Origin: Methanosarcina sp. UBA402
Lineage (GTDB): Archaea; Halobacteriota; Methanosarcinia; Methanosarcinales; Methanosarcinaceae
Direction of reading: 5' to 3'
Assembly (NCBI GenBank): GCA_002509325.1
Contig: DADO01000213.1
Span: 1-6,451, forward strand
DNA length: 6,451 nt
Shown here: positions 1-5,594 of the stretch, one piece after another
Layout of the letters: each line of letters begins with the position of its first letter
How positions within the stretch are numbered: position 1 is the first letter of the stretch
Notes under the pieces: model-generated
The model's database searches: none
Seen by the model: only the letters and a program-made list of their open reading frames with translations
What the model was told of the DNA's origin: nothing
Made by a program: the position numbers and the translations under genes

Positions 1-126
1 AGAGTCAAATATTTGGCAACTGTTGTGGAGATGGAGACAATTTATCACGATTCATCACTTAACCGAAGACGCATGAATTCTTTTCAAAATAATTTCCTTA
101 TGCTTAAATACGGAGACTTTCACTGA
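1..126 (+). CDS. C-terminal end of an unidentified protein (partial at left edge)
   Basis: The first forward frame is open from base 1 to a TGA at 124-126, giving 41 codons with no start in view. The peptide reads as plausible protein, with YHDSSLNRRR followed by MNSFQNNFLMLKYGDFH. A histidine-serine stretch, a basic patch and then a hydrophobic, aromatic end loosely recalls the tail of family 2 glycosyltransferases. That would fit the polysaccharide flippase next door, but the fragment is too short to assign a family. A second forward frame is open for about 75 bases, so chance openness cannot be excluded. The TGA lies 73 bases from the stop of the opposing flippase gene, and a hairpin lies between them. 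Confidence 0.45.
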   Translation, partial: RVKYLATVVEMETIYHDSSLNRRRMNSFQNNFLMLKYGDFH

Positions 127-175
127 AAATTATAAAAAATAGAGCTGCCGGCACCTTCAAAATGAAGGAGCGCCG
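127..175 (-). terminator. Hairpin and T-tract terminator after the flippase gene
   Basis: Read on the minus strand, an imperfect hairpin (149-175) pairs CGGC with GCCG in an outer stem and CCTTCA with TGAAGG in an inner stem around a TTT loop. About eight bases later comes a T-rich run, ATTTTTTATAATTTT (complement of 127-141). It starts about 24 bases past the flippase stop codon. T-rich tracts terminate archaeal transcription, and the hairpin adds support. In the forward direction the hairpin is followed only by ACTTT, so it may work weakly for the converging left-hand gene. Confidence 0.5.
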
Positions 176-198
176 ACTTTCCCTGCACTGGAATCAAA

Positions 199-1752
199 TT
201 ATGACGTAAGGGTTTTGAGTGCTTCGGGGACGCAGAGGCTGATTTTGTATTTGACAGTCTTTCGAATCTCGCCTATCATCTTCATTTCAGTGTTGTCCAG
301 GATTTTTGCCCTGTGAACAATCAGGAAATACCCGACTATAAAGGCTGTGTACTCCCAGGTTGCTCCGGTAAGCAGATGCACATTCTTGGCTGCGAGCATG
401 GATCCAACCACAAGGACAACGATAAGAGTCAATCTCCTGTACATCGAAGTAAACGGATGCATGTGCTGCTTCCTCCAGGCTCTTAAAGTCATCGAGACTT
501 CGATCGATGCATAGGATACCGCAGTCCCTATAGCTGCACCTATCATGCCATACTCAGGTATAAGCATGAAGTTGATGACGGCATTAATGCCTGCACTTGC
601 TATTGAGCACTTCATAAGGAAATCCGAATCTCCGGATGCCAGAAGGGTATGATAGTTAAATCCGAAGTACGAATTTGCTATGAACCCCAGGGCAAGGATA
701 CGCAGGGCTGTGGCACCGCTTACGTACTGCGCCCCGTAGAGTCTCGTAATAAAGTACTCAGGGTACACGAATATCAATGCGAAGAGAGGGAATGTAAGCA
801 GGAAGCACCATTTCGTCATTACTGCATAAATTGAGCCGAGTGGCGCGGTATTGTTTTGACCCCAGAGCCTGGATGTTACAGGGACGTACACATAGCCCAT
901 GGAAGCAATTACCAGGGACAGGAACCCTACAAGAGGGTACACTGCATTGTAAATTCCAACGACTTCAGCCGACTTGAAATAGCCGAGCATTATTGTGTCT
1001 ATCCAGCTCATCAGGTTAAGCAGAGTTGCAGTTATCAAAAGCGGGAATGAATACCTTATCAGTTGCCTGGTAGTATCACTGAATTGAATTTTCCGTTCCT
1101 GCTTTATCGCCTGCTTGATTGGCGGCTTCTTTATAAAGTACACAGACATTATGCCAAAGGTAAAGATCATTGAGAGCAGATCCGCAAATACAACTCCTCT
1201 CAAGGAAACTCCTACGAATACGGCAACTGAAGCAAATCCAAGCAGGGATATCGGCCTTATAATGTTATAGAAGTACATGTTAACATTCGTACGGTCGAAT
1301 CCTCTGTAGATCGCTACTGTCAGGTTCAGGAGTATAGTGAACGGGACCGCAAAGACCAGGATCTTCACTACGGGCAGGATCTTACCCTGTGCGTCAAAGC
1401 CATTTCCAGCCAGACTCTGGAACAGGGAAGGTGAGACCAGGATTGAAAGCAGACCTGCAATCAAGCCCATAAGCATGGCTGAGATTATTAATTCGTGTAC
1501 TTTCTGTTCCTCGTGCCTGCCCCTGAAAAACGCGATATATCTTGGAATCCCTTCATTGAGTCCAAGGGTTGCGACTGCGCCTGTAATTGAGATCACAGTA
1601 AGTGCAAGAGCATATGTGCCAAAATCAGCTGGCGAGAGGTGTGATGTGATTACTTTTTTAGTAATGATGTCGAGAAGCATTCCAATGAAGGTTCCTGCAA
1701 GTATTACACCGGAACCTGCCACTATCCGGTTGACCGAGTCGTTAACTGACAT
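199..1752 (-). CDS. Polysaccharide flippase (Wzx/RfbX-like, MOP superfamily)
   Basis: This is a 517-residue integral membrane protein of the polysaccharide biosynthesis / oligosaccharide flippase type. Such proteins move lipid-linked glycans across the cytoplasmic membrane. Hydrophobic stretches fit about 14 helices, roughly at residues 11-31, 43-65, 88-108, 127-150, 165-207 (two), 233-257, 266-290, 313-335, 348-368, 379-398, 402-422, 440-455 and 465-480. Family features include the N-terminal GSGVILAGTFIG followed by SPADFGTYALA (residues 40-50), the GDSD loop near 374, and IPEYGMIGAAIGTAVSY (398-414), a typical C-terminal motif. The length matches the family. The ATG at 1752 is preceded by GGTG (1758-1761) with a 5-base gap, a good archaeal ribosome site. 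The transported glycan cannot be read from the sequence. S-layer N-glycan or exopolysaccharide are both possible. No clear TATA box lies directly upstream. A weak candidate is CTATATAG on the minus strand near 2046-2053. Confidence 0.92.
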   Translation of the reverse strand: MSVNDSVNRIVAGSGVILAGTFIGMLLDIITKKVITSHLSPADFGTYALALTVISITGAVATLGLNEGIPRYIAFFRGRHEEQKVHELIISAMLMGLIAGLLSILVSPSLFQSLAGNGFDAQGKILPVVKILVFAVPFTILLNLTVAIYRGFDRTNVNMYFYNIIRPISLLGFASVAVFVGVSLRGVVFADLLSMIFTFGIMSVYFIKKPPIKQAIKQERKIQFSDTTRQLIRYSFPLLITATLLNLMSWIDTIMLGYFKSAEVVGIYNAVYPLVGFLSLVIASMGYVYVPVTSRLWGQNNTAPLGSIYAVMTKWCFLLTFPLFALIFVYPEYFITRLYGAQYVSGATALRILALGFIANSYFGFNYHTLLASGDSDFLMKCSIASAGINAVINFMLIPEYGMIGAAIGTAVSYASIEVSMTLRAWRKQHMHPFTSMYRRLTLIVVLVVGSMLAAKNVHLLTGATWEYTAFIVGYFLIVHRAKILDNTEMKMIGEIRKTVKYKISLCVPEALKTLTS

Positions 1753-1773
1753 GCTAACACCGTTTTATTGCAG

Positions 1774-2139
1774 TTAGTTCCCGACTTCCAGGGTAAATGG
1801 GCAGGAATGGCACTCGGTTGCCTGACCAGGGGCGGTTTGTAAACGGATCTCAGTTAGCTGCAGGTTAAAGTCTAAGAAGCCTTTCTTTGCAGTTTGCAGG
1901 AAAGTTAAGCCTTGCTCTTCAGCCTTGCAGGCATTACCAGATAGGGTGCTGGTATTGTATGGAACAAAAAATCTCATTTTAGGGTTTAGGGTTTCAAAGT
2001 TTACTGTTTCGAAGTCCTTTAAACAGCTGTGAGTTTTAAAATTTTCTATATAGCGGTCTTTTTGCTTAACTTCTTGTCTGGCTGCTCCTTTTTGAGCTTT
2101 CAAGACAAGGTCTATCTCGGGTTTCTTGATAAGCTGCAT
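1774..2139 (-). CDS. Doubtful hypothetical protein, 121 codons, upstream of the flippase
   Basis: An ATG-initiated frame ends 21 bases before the flippase start, so the two could be co-transcribed. The product is soluble and mixed in charge, with no signal peptide or membrane segment. It begins MQLIKKPEIDLVLKAQKGAA and ends with a CHSCP motif (CxxC) near the C-terminus, and has two other cysteines. No family is recognised. Points against: only a weak AAAGG lies about 12 bases before the ATG, there are many CTA, TTA and ACC codons unlike the flanking genes, and its 5' end abuts a noncoding-looking repeat tract. It could be a lineage-specific small protein, a decayed gene or chance. Confidence 0.25.
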   Translation of the reverse strand: MQLIKKPEIDLVLKAQKGAARQEVKQKDRYIENFKTHSCLKDFETVNFETLNPKMRFFVPYNTSTLSGNACKAEEQGLTFLQTAKKGFLDFNLQLTEIRLQTAPGQATECHSCPFTLEVGN

Positions 2140-2158
2140 AATTTCTTACGACCTTTAG

Positions 2159-2268
2159 GATTGGATCGGAGCTAAATCTTCGATTGGATCCAGGGAAAGA
2201 AATCAACAAGTTTGATTTCAGGGTATCGAATGATTGGATCGGAGCTAAATCTTCGATTGGATCCAGGG
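2159..2268 (+). repeat. Perfect 37-bp direct repeat pair, 36 bp apart
   Basis: Bases 2159-2195 and 2232-2268 are identical over 37 positions, starting GATTGGATCGGAGC and ending GATTGGATCCAGGG. The intervening 36 bases (2196-2231) are not repeated. Each copy itself contains GATTGGATC twice, so it belongs to the surrounding motif family. The perfect identity suggests a recent duplication. Confidence 0.85.
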
Positions 2269-2435
2269 GCCAATTTCCAGGTTGGATCACAGGTTGAGTC
2301 CTGGTTGGGTCCCGAAAAGACTCGAAAGTGGATCCTGGGTTAATCTTCGGTGGGCACCGAATCTTCGAGGCTGGATTTTGGGTTGAATCCGGGATAACCC
2401 CTGTTGGATCGAAGGTTGGGTTTTGGGTTGGGTTC

Positions 2436-2550
2436 CGGGTAAGGTTTCTCTGTGAATTATAGGTGGACCCCGGGTAAGAACCTCTGTGAATTATAGATGG
2501 ATCTCGGGTAAGAACCTCTGTGGATTATAGAGTGAATCCTGGGTAAGATT
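2436..2550 (+). repeat. 34-35-bp tandem repeat, about 3.3 copies
   Basis: Units begin CGGGTAAG at 2436, 2471 and 2505, with a diverged fourth (TGGGTAAG) at 2540, giving spacings of 35, 34 and 35. The core CTCTGTGAATTATAG is shared by the first two units, and the third differs by one base (CTCTGTGGATTATAG). Units end in GTGGACCC, ATGGATCT or GTGAATCC, variants of the tract-wide motif. Confidence 0.8.
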
Positions 2551-2580
2551 CAGGGTTAGGTTATGGAAGGCGGATCTGGG

Positions 2581-2640
2581 TTTACCCGCCTTGAGTATGG
2601 TTTACCCGCCTTGAGTATGGTTTACCCGCCTTGCGTATAA
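2581..2640 (+). repeat. 20-bp tandem repeat, three copies
   Basis: TTTACCCGCCTTGAGTATGG is present perfectly at 2581-2600 and 2601-2620. A third copy at 2621-2640 has three changes, all in its last eight bases. Just upstream, AAGGCGG (2567-2573) is the reverse complement of CCGCCTT in the first unit (2586-2592), so a 7-bp hairpin can form there. The arrangement resembles iterated protein-binding sites, but no known site is recognised. Confidence 0.8.
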
Positions 2641-2910
2641 TTATGATTTGCTTCTGAATTCAACAGACTTCTTATCCGTTTTTAGAAGCTAGGAATTTGT
2701 TTTTACTGCCAGGCTTTGCTTACGATACTCATCAAGCTTTTTGCTTCCTTTTTCCTATTAACTCCACAAGCGTTCGTAATCAATTTAGCCGTTTCATTCG
2801 TGGCAAAGCAAATTCCAGATATTATTCAGTTATCTGAAACTTGAAGGAAAATAAACTCATTAAATATATTTTAGATCCCCCTCAAGATTTCTACTGAGTA
2901 GCTCCTCGAC

Positions 2911-2947
2911 TAAATATAAAAGCTTTTTGGAATAATTCAGGAATTAT
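2911..2947 (+). promoter_or_regulatory. Orphan TATA-like box with operator-like palindrome
   Basis: TAAATATAAAAG (2911-2922) resembles an archaeal TATA box. Starting ten bases later is a perfect inverted repeat ATAATTC-AG-GAATTAT (2932-2947), placed where transcription would begin about 25 bases from the box. This is the usual position of an archaeal repressor site. The region upstream of the box (CTCCTCGAC) is not a good BRE, and no gene follows at once. Confidence 0.35.
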
Positions 2948-2994
2948 CATAATGAGGTAAGATTGCCACGTGAAGGAAAACTGATTTAATAAGT

Positions 2995-3055
2995 CTCCTG
3001 TCTGGATTATAGTAGATGCTGGTTCTCGGATTTTACAGTCATCAACATGCAGGAG
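2995..3055 (+). ncRNA. Possible structured RNA element
   Basis: An outer stem pairs CTCCTGT (2995-3001) with GCAGGAG (3049-3055), including one G-U pair. Inside it, GATGCTG (3015-3021) pairs with CAGTCATC (3036-3043) with one bulged T. The element is followed by TTTTA. It lies about 55 bases downstream of the TATA-like box at 2911. The nested stems suggest a small RNA or a leader structure, but no known RNA family is recognised and chance pairing in AT-rich DNA remains possible. Confidence 0.25.
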
Positions 3056-3253
3056 TTTTATGGCGATTAAATGTTCCAGATTAAGAAAATAAGCTTTTAG
3101 AGATCCTAAAATATAACCCGAAAATCCGATTAACCTATTCTGGAAAGTCCTAATTTATATTATTCTGTAAGGAACAATCCTGGTTCAGAAGAGTTTTTAC
3201 TGATATTATTTACGTGCAGGCAGGATAGAAAAACTATTTTCAAAGACAAGGAT

Positions 3254-3300
3254 AAATAGAAAAAATAATGAAAGGAGTTTGATTAAACTCGCTAACTCCT
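3254..3300 (-). terminator. Hairpin and T-tract terminator after the phosphorylase gene
   Basis: GAGTTT-GATT-AAACTC (3275-3290) is a perfect 6-bp stem with a four-base loop. A competing longer pairing, AGGAGTT with AACTCCT (3273-3279 and 3294-3300), encloses it. On the minus strand the hairpin is followed by a T-rich run, ATTATTTTTTCTATTTATCC (complement of 3251-3270). It lies about 70 bases past the phosphorylase stop codon and is oriented to end that transcript. Confidence 0.55.
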
Positions 3301-3325
3301 ATGAAAAGTCACAACAGGTGAACTA

Positions 3326-3374
3326 TGAACCACATTTAAACTGTGAACCACATTTAAACTGTGAACTGCATTTA
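3326..3374 (+). repeat. 18-bp tandem repeat at the 3' end of the phosphorylase gene
   Basis: TGAACCACATTTAAACTG occurs perfectly at 3326-3343 and 3344-3361. A diverged third copy beginning at 3362 (TGAACTGCATTTA) overlaps the phosphorylase stop codon. Read on the minus strand in the phosphorylase frame, each unit carries TAAATG, so the repeated unit re-creates a stop followed directly by an ATG. Confidence 0.75.
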
Positions 3375-5048
3375 TAGATAGGCGTGCGTAACATAACGCC
3401 GCATCATCCTGTGGCTGTTGAAATAGTAGGCTATCATGCCTATGGAATTGTTTATTAGCCTCACCCACTCGTCCCTCCGGTCATAGTACATGGGAACGAT
3501 AATATAATACAGTTTATTATAAAGGTCGCTAAGCTCTGCGGCTTTTGCTTCTTCTTCAGAAAAGTTTTCTTCGGGCTGAGGACCAATTGCCCAGCCGGTC
3601 ACGCCTTCAATCCAACCTTCGATCCACCAGCCGTCAAGCACGCTGAAATTCACAACCCCATTATGGGCAGCTTTCATGCCGCTTGTACCTGAGGCCTCGT
3701 AAGGACGGGTTGGCGTATTAAGCCAGAGGTCGACCCCGGATACCATTTTTGCGGCCAGGTCTATATCATAGTTTTCCAGGAAAACAATCTTTATTTCTTC
3801 CCTAAGAATTTCTATATCTTTGAAAATATCCCTTATAATCTGTTTTCCAGCTTCGTCACGCGGATGGGATTTACCTGCAAAGATAAGTTGAATTTTGCCT
3901 TTCCGGTTTATTTTTTTGAGCATCTCAAGGTCTGAAAGGACCAGAGTTGCACGCTTGTATTCAGTCATGCGCCGTGCAAAACCTATGGTAAAGGTCTCGT
4001 AATCCATACCCACGCCTGTCCTTTCATTCACCTCATCAATAAGGGCTTTTTTTGCATTCCAGTGGGCTTCCCAGATCTCGTTGTCCGGAATTCCATCTAC
4101 CCTTACCAGAAGTTCAGGCTCATTTGCCCAGCCAGGCAGATATCGGTCATACAGTTTCCTGAAATAAGGAGAAGTCCAGGTATATGAGTGGATACCGTTT
4201 GTGATTGCCTGGATCTTGTAGCCAGGAAAGAGTTCGCTTGAGACCAGGCTGTGCCTCTTTGTGACTCCATTGATGTAATTCGACAGGTTAAGGGCAAAAA
4301 GGCTTGTATTGAAGCGGTCGACCCCTCCAAACCTTCTGAGGATATCTACATCGTTTCTGTCCTGAAAAAGGTCTTCTATAAGCCCGTAATCAAACTTATC
4401 GTGCCCTGCTTCCACAGGGGTATGCGTAGTAAAAATACAGTATTCCTTTACTTTCATATGGTCAGCGCCGTTACGCCTCAGGAGTTCCAGGCCTAACAGG
4501 CTTGAATGACCTTCGTTCATATGGTATTTTCGGATCTTGAAGCCCAGCGTATCAAGCATTCTTACCCCTCCTATTCCAAGTATCATTTCCTGCTTGAGCC
4601 TGTAGCACTGGTCTCCCCCATAGAGAGAATCCGTAATTTTGCGGTCATCCCATTCGTTCCCCTCGACATCGGTATCTAGTAAAATAATGGGTATACAGCC
4701 TCCTGTAAGGCTTTTACAATTATACAGCCAGGCCTTGATTTTAACATCCCTTGTTTGGATTTTTACGCTTACTTCTTCTGCTAAAGGCGTCATGAAACGG
4801 GCAGGATTCCACTCTTCGGTATGCTCTATCTGATTTCCAGAAGGGTCAAGAATTTGCCTGAAATAGCCTTTATTGCTCACCAGTGTTACTGCTACCAGTG
4901 GAATATTCAGGTCTGCAGCCGAGCGAATAGTATCCCCTGCAAGTATACCCAATCCTCCTGAGTAAGTCGGGATTTCACTGGTAAGCCCGATTTCCATAGA
5001 AAAATAAGCAATTTTCTGTCCTTTCAATACTCCCTGAAGATCATCCAT
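3372..5048 (-). CDS. glgP: Alpha-glucan (glycogen) phosphorylase, short archaeal type, GT35
   Basis: This 558-residue cytoplasmic enzyme should split alpha-1,4-glucan with phosphate to release glucose-1-phosphate, using pyridoxal phosphate. Motifs run in family order: AYFSMEIGL (14-22), the glycine loop YSGGLGILAGD (29-39), YHMNEGHSS (175-183), TTHTPVEAGHD (207-217), TNGIHSYTW (283-291), GFARRMTEYKR (356-366), FAGKSHPRDEAGK (390-402), ENYD (425-428) and RPYEASGTSGMKAAHNG (448-464). By alignment with the family, Lys459 in SGMKAAHNG is the likely cofactor-binding lysine. The protein belongs to the more distant alpha-glucan phosphorylase branch and lacks the N-terminal extension (DUF3417) found in longer bacterial and Thermococcus-type forms. 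The ATG at 5048 follows AGAGG (5057-5061) with an 8-base gap. The gene stands alone, with no glycogen synthase or debranching enzyme nearby. A likely TATA box lies at 5101-5110. The symbol malP is also used for this family. Confidence 0.95.
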   Translation of the reverse strand: MDDLQGVLKGQKIAYFSMEIGLTSEIPTYSGGLGILAGDTIRSAADLNIPLVAVTLVSNKGYFRQILDPSGNQIEHTEEWNPARFMTPLAEEVSVKIQTRDVKIKAWLYNCKSLTGGCIPIILLDTDVEGNEWDDRKITDSLYGGDQCYRLKQEMILGIGGVRMLDTLGFKIRKYHMNEGHSSLLGLELLRRNGADHMKVKEYCIFTTHTPVEAGHDKFDYGLIEDLFQDRNDVDILRRFGGVDRFNTSLFALNLSNYINGVTKRHSLVSSELFPGYKIQAITNGIHSYTWTSPYFRKLYDRYLPGWANEPELLVRVDGIPDNEIWEAHWNAKKALIDEVNERTGVGMDYETFTIGFARRMTEYKRATLVLSDLEMLKKINRKGKIQLIFAGKSHPRDEAGKQIIRDIFKDIEILREEIKIVFLENYDIDLAAKMVSGVDLWLNTPTRPYEASGTSGMKAAHNGVVNFSVLDGWWIEGWIEGVTGWAIGPQPEENFSEEEAKAAELSDLYNKLYYIIVPMYYDRRDEWVRLINNSIGMIAYYFNSHRMMRRYVTHAYL

Positions 5049-5100
5049 CTCAAAATCCTCTTTTTATTTTTGAATAGGTATATCTAAAAATATGTCATCG

Positions 5101-5118
5101 GTTATATATCAAATTGAC
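5101..5118 (-). promoter_or_regulatory. Probable promoter of the phosphorylase gene
   Basis: On the minus strand GATATATAAC (5110-5101) is a good archaeal TATA box, preceded by GTCAATTT in the BRE position. Transcription would begin about 25 bases downstream, near 5080, leaving a leader of about 30 bases that contains the AGAGG ribosome site. A second TATA-like sequence, AGATATACC near 5078-5086, is too close to the ribosome site to be the main promoter. Confidence 0.45.
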
Positions 5119-5293
5119 CTTGAGAATTAATTTAAAACTGGATTTTACTCTGACAGGGAAAAAGGGGAGGTTTATCCAAAATCTGAGTGTAAAAAATGGC
5201 TGAGAAAGAGAAATCAGTAGAAAGAGGGATCCGGTATTAGGTAAACTGACTATTGTGTCCTAGAAGCTACAGTTCCAGGTTAGAATGAGGCAG

Positions 5294-5309
5294 GAAAAGT
5301 ATATATATT
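5294..5309 (+). promoter_or_regulatory. Strong BRE/TATA-like element, forward
   Basis: GGAAAAGTATATATAT combines a purine-rich BRE-like segment with an eight-base TATA box, a close match to archaeal promoters in the forward direction. A transcript would begin near 5330, more than 250 bases before the sensor start. It would therefore imply a long leader or a separate short RNA ending at the T-rich stretch near 5393-5411. Confidence 0.35.
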
Positions 5310-5372
5310 CATTTTTAGGGAAGTATGTAAATAATAGTTTAATCTCTTAAATTTACTAAATCTCAATTTCAC

Positions 5373-5390
5373 ATATATATTTTTCCCTTG
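5373..5390 (-). promoter_or_regulatory. Strong BRE/TATA-like element, reverse
   Basis: Read on the minus strand, AAGGGAAAAATATATATG places a purine-rich BRE-like segment directly before a TATA box. Transcription would begin near 5350 and run toward the phosphorylase about 300 bases away. It faces the forward element at 5294-5309. Confidence 0.3.
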
Positions 5391-5528
5391 AGTTCTCTTC
5401 TTTTTCTTTTATCCCTTCTTGCTGGATTTCCTGATTGAATCTAACTTTCAAGGCTCTACACTCTAATACTTTCTGAAATTCAAATCACAAGTTTTTTAAT
5501 TTATTGGGTGCTTCTATGTTTGCGGAGC

Positions 5529-5544
5529 AAAAAATGTAAATATG
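5529..5544 (+). promoter_or_regulatory. Possible proximal promoter of the sensor gene
   Basis: AAAAAATGTAAATATG has an A-rich BRE-like stretch followed by a moderate TATA-like TAAATATG (5537-5544). Initiation about 25 bases downstream, near 5566, would leave a leader of about 30 bases, a usual length for archaeal genes. Confidence 0.3.
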
Positions 5545-5594
5545 CGAATATTATCATAGCTTCCTACAAAAGATTCAGACCTATGGAGAAAAAA

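Larger units (their letters stand above)
2159..2640 (+). repeat. One-directional direct-repeat tract with several sub-arrays
   Basis: The tract is built from degenerate copies of a short G/T-rich motif close to GKTGGRTYCNGGG. I count about fifteen recognisable copies, all on the forward strand, for example near 2182, 2281, 2302, 2381, 2404, 2425, 2462, 2497 and 2530. Three more regular arrays are embedded: a 37-bp pair, a 34-35-bp tandem array and a 20-bp triplet, listed separately. Base composition differs sharply from the AT-rich sequence to the right. Period lengths of 34, 35 and 73 are not multiples of three, which argues against a coding repeat. No transposase, integrase or terminal inverted repeats accompany it. 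Function is unknown; a satellite-like expansion or a protein-binding array are both possible. Confidence 0.75.
2641..3253. other. Long AT-rich spacer without a convincing gene
   Basis: About 610 bases separate the repeat tract from the phosphorylase terminator. Stop codons are frequent in all frames. The longest stretch I checked by hand is 40 codons on the minus strand (2703-2825), and it has no start codon near its beginning. Visible elements are TATA-like boxes near 2861-2874 and 2911-2922, a palindrome at 2932-2947, a possible folded RNA at 2995-3055, and a small inverted repeat TTTTAG/CTAAAA at 3095-3111. The spacer could contain a small RNA or a decayed gene. Confidence 0.6.
5119..5536. 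other. Divergent intergenic spacer
   Basis: This AT-rich spacer lies between the divergently transcribed phosphorylase and sensor genes. It contains no convincing gene. A 14-codon frame (5196-5240) lacks a ribosome site. The visible signals are two strong TATA-like boxes facing each other (5294-5309 and 5373-5390, listed separately) and a pyrimidine-rich stretch, TTCTCTTCTTTTTCTTTTA (5393-5411), that could terminate a short forward transcript. Confidence 0.5.

Noticed and set aside
1337..1777. 146-codon forward frame opposite the flippase start
   Set aside because: It lies antisense to the clearly coding flippase gene and reads as a low-quality shadow of it.
2159..2268. Minimal CRISPR array (37-bp repeat, 36-bp spacer, repeat)
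   Set aside because: There are only two copies. The repeat contains an internal GATTGGATC duplication and belongs to a wider degenerate motif family, and no cas gene or leader is visible.
2066..2290. 74-codon minus-strand coding frame starting at GTG 2290
   Set aside because: It begins inside the repeat tract and overlaps the 121-codon frame. The 37-bp repeat copies are offset by 73 bases and so fall in different frames, which is not expected of a coding repeat, and no ribosome site is evident.
2650..2689. GCTTCT/AGAAGC inverted repeat as a terminator or insertion-sequence end
   Set aside because: The stem is only 6 bp with a 28-base loop, and no transposase or target duplication accompanies it.
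2703..2825. 40-codon minus-strand open stretch ending KEAKSLMSIVSKAWQ
   Set aside because: It reads as plausible protein but has no start codon near its beginning and follows directly on a TGA. Neighbouring frames look equally protein-like, so it may be a gene remnant but cannot be supported.
2950..2975. NrpR-type operator (GGTA-N6-TACC) near GGTAAGATTGCC
   Set aside because: Only the GGTA half is present. The second half reads CCAC, so the site does not match.
5196..5240. 14-codon forward frame MAEKEKSVERGIRY
   Set aside because: It has no ribosome site immediately upstream, is very short, and lies in the divergent promoter spacer.
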